From: Planctomycetota bacterium
GTDB taxonomy: Bacteria > Planctomycetota > Planctomycetia > Isosphaerales > Isosphaeraceae
DNA: 5,883 nucleotides
Assembly: GCA_021807585.1 (NCBI GenBank)
Contig: JAKBCQ010000209.1
Location: forward strand, 1 to 5,883
Direction: 5' to 3'
The position numbers were made by a program, and so were the translations under genes. The notes beneath the pieces were generated by a model. The model saw only the letters and a list, made by a program, of their open reading frames with translations, was not told the origin of the DNA and searched no databases. This document shows positions 4,380 to 5,883 of the stretch, one piece after another. Every line of letters begins with the position of its first letter. Position 1 is the first letter of the stretch.

Positions 4380-5883
4380 ATGGATGAAAAACATCAAACC
4401 TCCGCGACGTCCGCCGCACCCGATCGCCGTCCCCTTTCAATCAAAGAAATCGTCGTCATCGCTGTTTGGCTCGGACTCGCCGCGGGATTCGTCGAGGTTC
4501 TCGCCGTCGTCGTCAATCAAAAAATAAAACATAGCTATTTAATGATTAGTTCGCATTTCCTCTGGATGGTTCCGCTCGCAAACCTGGTCGAATCGATTTT
4601 ATTGGGTTTATTTATGATTATATTATCATGTATAATTAGAAACATGTCGCCCCGGTTCGTCGCGTGGACGATGGCGACCGCGGCGATCCTCAATCCGCTC
4701 CAAATTTTTCCGATCCGGCTCTACGCGACGATCCTCCTCGCCGCGGGGATCGCAGCCCGCTTGGTCGCGTGGTCGTTCCTCCGCCGCGATCGATCGTCTC
4801 GGTTCGTCTCCGATTCGACCTTCCGATTGATTGGATTGTTGTTGATATCAGTCGCATATTCGTTTGGAGTCGACGCCTGGGACGAAACGCTCGACGCGCT
4901 CCGTACGCGTCCCCGTGCGGGTTCACCCAACGTTTTATTGATCGTCATGGACACCGTTCGCGCCAAGGAGCTGAGCCTTTACGGCTACGAGCGTGATACG
5001 ACCCCCAATCTCAAAAAACTCGCCGCCCGCGGCGTCGTATTCGAACGCGCGTTCGCGTCGGCGCCCTGGACCGCGCCTTCGCACGCTAGTATGTTCACAG
5101 GTGAGATTGCTTCGCGCTGTTTCGCCGGATTTCGAAGTCGCCTCGATCGGTCGATTCCGACGATCGCCGAGACGACTCGGGCGCTCGGCTATCGCACCGC
5201 GGGGTTCGTCGCCAATCTCACCTTCTGCGCGCGAGAAACGGGTCTGAACCGCGGCTTCTCGCATTATGAGGATTACCCGATCTCGTTCTTGGAAACAATG
5301 CGCTGTTCTTTATTGTTTCGACATTTGTGTCGATATGCTCATTTTCATTTTGGATGTTATGATTTGTCGCAATCCCCCGCGGCGCGGAAGAACAGGGGAC
5401 CGTTCGGCTTCGATTATCGGTACGCCGATCGGGTGAACGCGTCGTTCCTTTCCTGGGTCGATCGCGGCGGTTCGCGGCCTTTTTTCGCCTTCCTCAACTA
5501 CTTCGACGCGCATCTCGCCTATCTTCCGCCCCCCGGTTCGCCTCGGAGGTTTCTCAAAACGCCGTTGAACTCGGCCGATATCGACGCGCTGTTCAACTGG
5601 TGGGACGTCGACAAAACCAAACTCACAAAACATCAATATCAAATTAATCGTGATTGTTACGACGAATGCGTCGCGTCGATCGACGACGCGATCGGCCGAT
5701 TGATCGATAATCTCGACCGGCGGGGGATTTTGGATAAGACGGTCGTCATGATCGCTTCGGATCACGGCGAGCATTTCGGCGAGCGCGAACTCTACGGGCA
5801 TGCATGTTCACTTTATACGCAAGAAACTCTTGTTCCATTATTGATTATTGATCCGAGGATCTCGGGAACGGGGAAACGCGTCG
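4380..5883 (+). CDS. Membrane-anchored sulfatase-like alkaline phosphatase superfamily enzyme, C-terminus beyond window
   Basis: The ATG at 4380 has AAGG at 4368-4371 (8 nt spacing) and opens a frame of 501 codons that runs off the right edge. Five hydrophobic segments lie at about 22-45, 59-86, 92-110, 113-133 and 148-163. Positive charges (N-terminus, RNMSPR 87-92, RRDRSSR 135-141) place the N-terminus inside and the rest outside. The catalytic domain starts at PNVLLIVMDTVR (183-194): D191 is a metal ligand, TPNL (208-211) follows, and TAPSH (231-235) occupies the nucleophile site. Then come GFVANLTFCARETGLNRGF (275-293), FLNYFDAH (371-378), and SDHGE (460-464) with GH (473-474) as further metal ligands. 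Thr231 replaces the Cys/Ser needed for formylglycine, so it is probably not a classical sulfatase; a phosphodiesterase or phospho-/sulfo-group transferase at the outer face of the membrane is more plausible. Substrate is unknown. The gene contains AT-rich patches and a Cys/His cluster (309-326). It follows rph by 24 bp, so cotranscription is possible. Confidence 0.9.
   Translation, partial: MDEKHQTSATSAAPDRRPLSIKEIVVIAVWLGLAAGFVEVLAVVVNQKIKHSYLMISSHFLWMVPLANLVESILLGLFMIILSCIIRNMSPRFVAWTMATAAILNPLQIFPIRLYATILLAAGIAARLVAWSFLRRDRSSRFVSDSTFRLIGLLLISVAYSFGVDAWDETLDALRTRPRAGSPNVLLIVMDTVRAKELSLYGYERDTTPNLKKLAARGVVFERAFASAPWTAPSHASMFTGEIASRCFAGFRSRLDRSIPTIAETTRALGYRTAGFVANLTFCARETGLNRGFSHYEDYPISFLETMRCSLLFRHLCRYAHFHFGCYDLSQSPAARKNRGPFGFDYRYADRVNASFLSWVDRGGSRPFFAFLNYFDAHLAYLPPPGSPRRFLKTPLNSADIDALFNWWDVDKTKLTKHQYQINRDCYDECVASIDDAIGRLIDNLDRRGILDKTVVMIASDHGEHFGERELYGHACSLYTQETLVPLLIIDPRISGTGKRV

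Noticed and set aside
3612..4397. A 261-codon minus-strand open frame covering all of rph
   Set aside because: It lies wholly antisense to a clearly conserved gene, is dominated by Arg, Asp and Glu as expected from the reverse of TCG/GTC-rich codons, and shows no recognisable domain.
5310..5801. A 163-codon minus-strand open frame
   Set aside because: It is antisense to the catalytic domain of the sulfatase-like gene, whose plus-strand frame carries the conserved motifs.
365..5883. Possibility that the cluster forms a novel defence or biosynthetic system
   Set aside because: argB, argD, argF and rph are complete, standard housekeeping genes with intact active sites; the final enzyme is adjacent but no functional link is visible. 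No CRISPR, transposase, toxin-antitoxin pair, tRNA or riboswitch was seen.

Overview
The window looks like chromosomal DNA from a planctomycete, most likely an Isosphaeraceae-like member of Planctomycetota. This is inferred from protein style, not proven. ArgD has the long 'ETIALF..YVIPNYRRYPVCLV' lead-in, and the last gene is a membrane-anchored sulfatase-like protein of a planctomycete type. Base composition is GC-rich, about 60% by eye. The six-base palindrome CGATCG is strikingly frequent, about 31 copies by hand count.

Layout. The left edge (1-198, minus strand) holds the first 66 codons of a membrane protein that continues beyond the window. A 166-bp divergent spacer (199-364) follows. 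From 365 to the right edge everything runs on the plus strand: argB (acetylglutamate kinase), a 168-bp gap, argD (acetylornithine aminotransferase), argF (ornithine carbamoyltransferase), rph (RNase PH), then a sulfatase/alkaline-phosphatase-superfamily enzyme cut by the right edge after 501 codons. From argD onward the gaps are only 20, 29 and 24 bp, so argD-argF-rph and perhaps the last gene may share a transcript. argB could be cotranscribed or separate.

Function. ArgB phosphorylates N-acetylglutamate, ArgD transaminates acetylglutamate semialdehyde to acetylornithine, and ArgF converts ornithine plus carbamoyl phosphate to citrulline. The other arginine genes (argJ/argA, argC, argG, argH) are not in this window. 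RNase PH is a housekeeping tRNA 3'-end maturation enzyme with no direct link to arginine. The last protein has five predicted membrane helices followed by an outward-facing catalytic domain, with Thr where true sulfatases have the Cys/Ser that becomes formylglycine.

Most of the window is ordinary core metabolism, and I see no convincing undescribed multi-gene system. The points worth a second look are the Thr-nucleophile membrane enzyme with its Cys/His cluster and AT-rich patches, the CGATCG over-representation, the run of non-ATG starts in the arg genes, and small palindromes and repeats in the two longer spacers.
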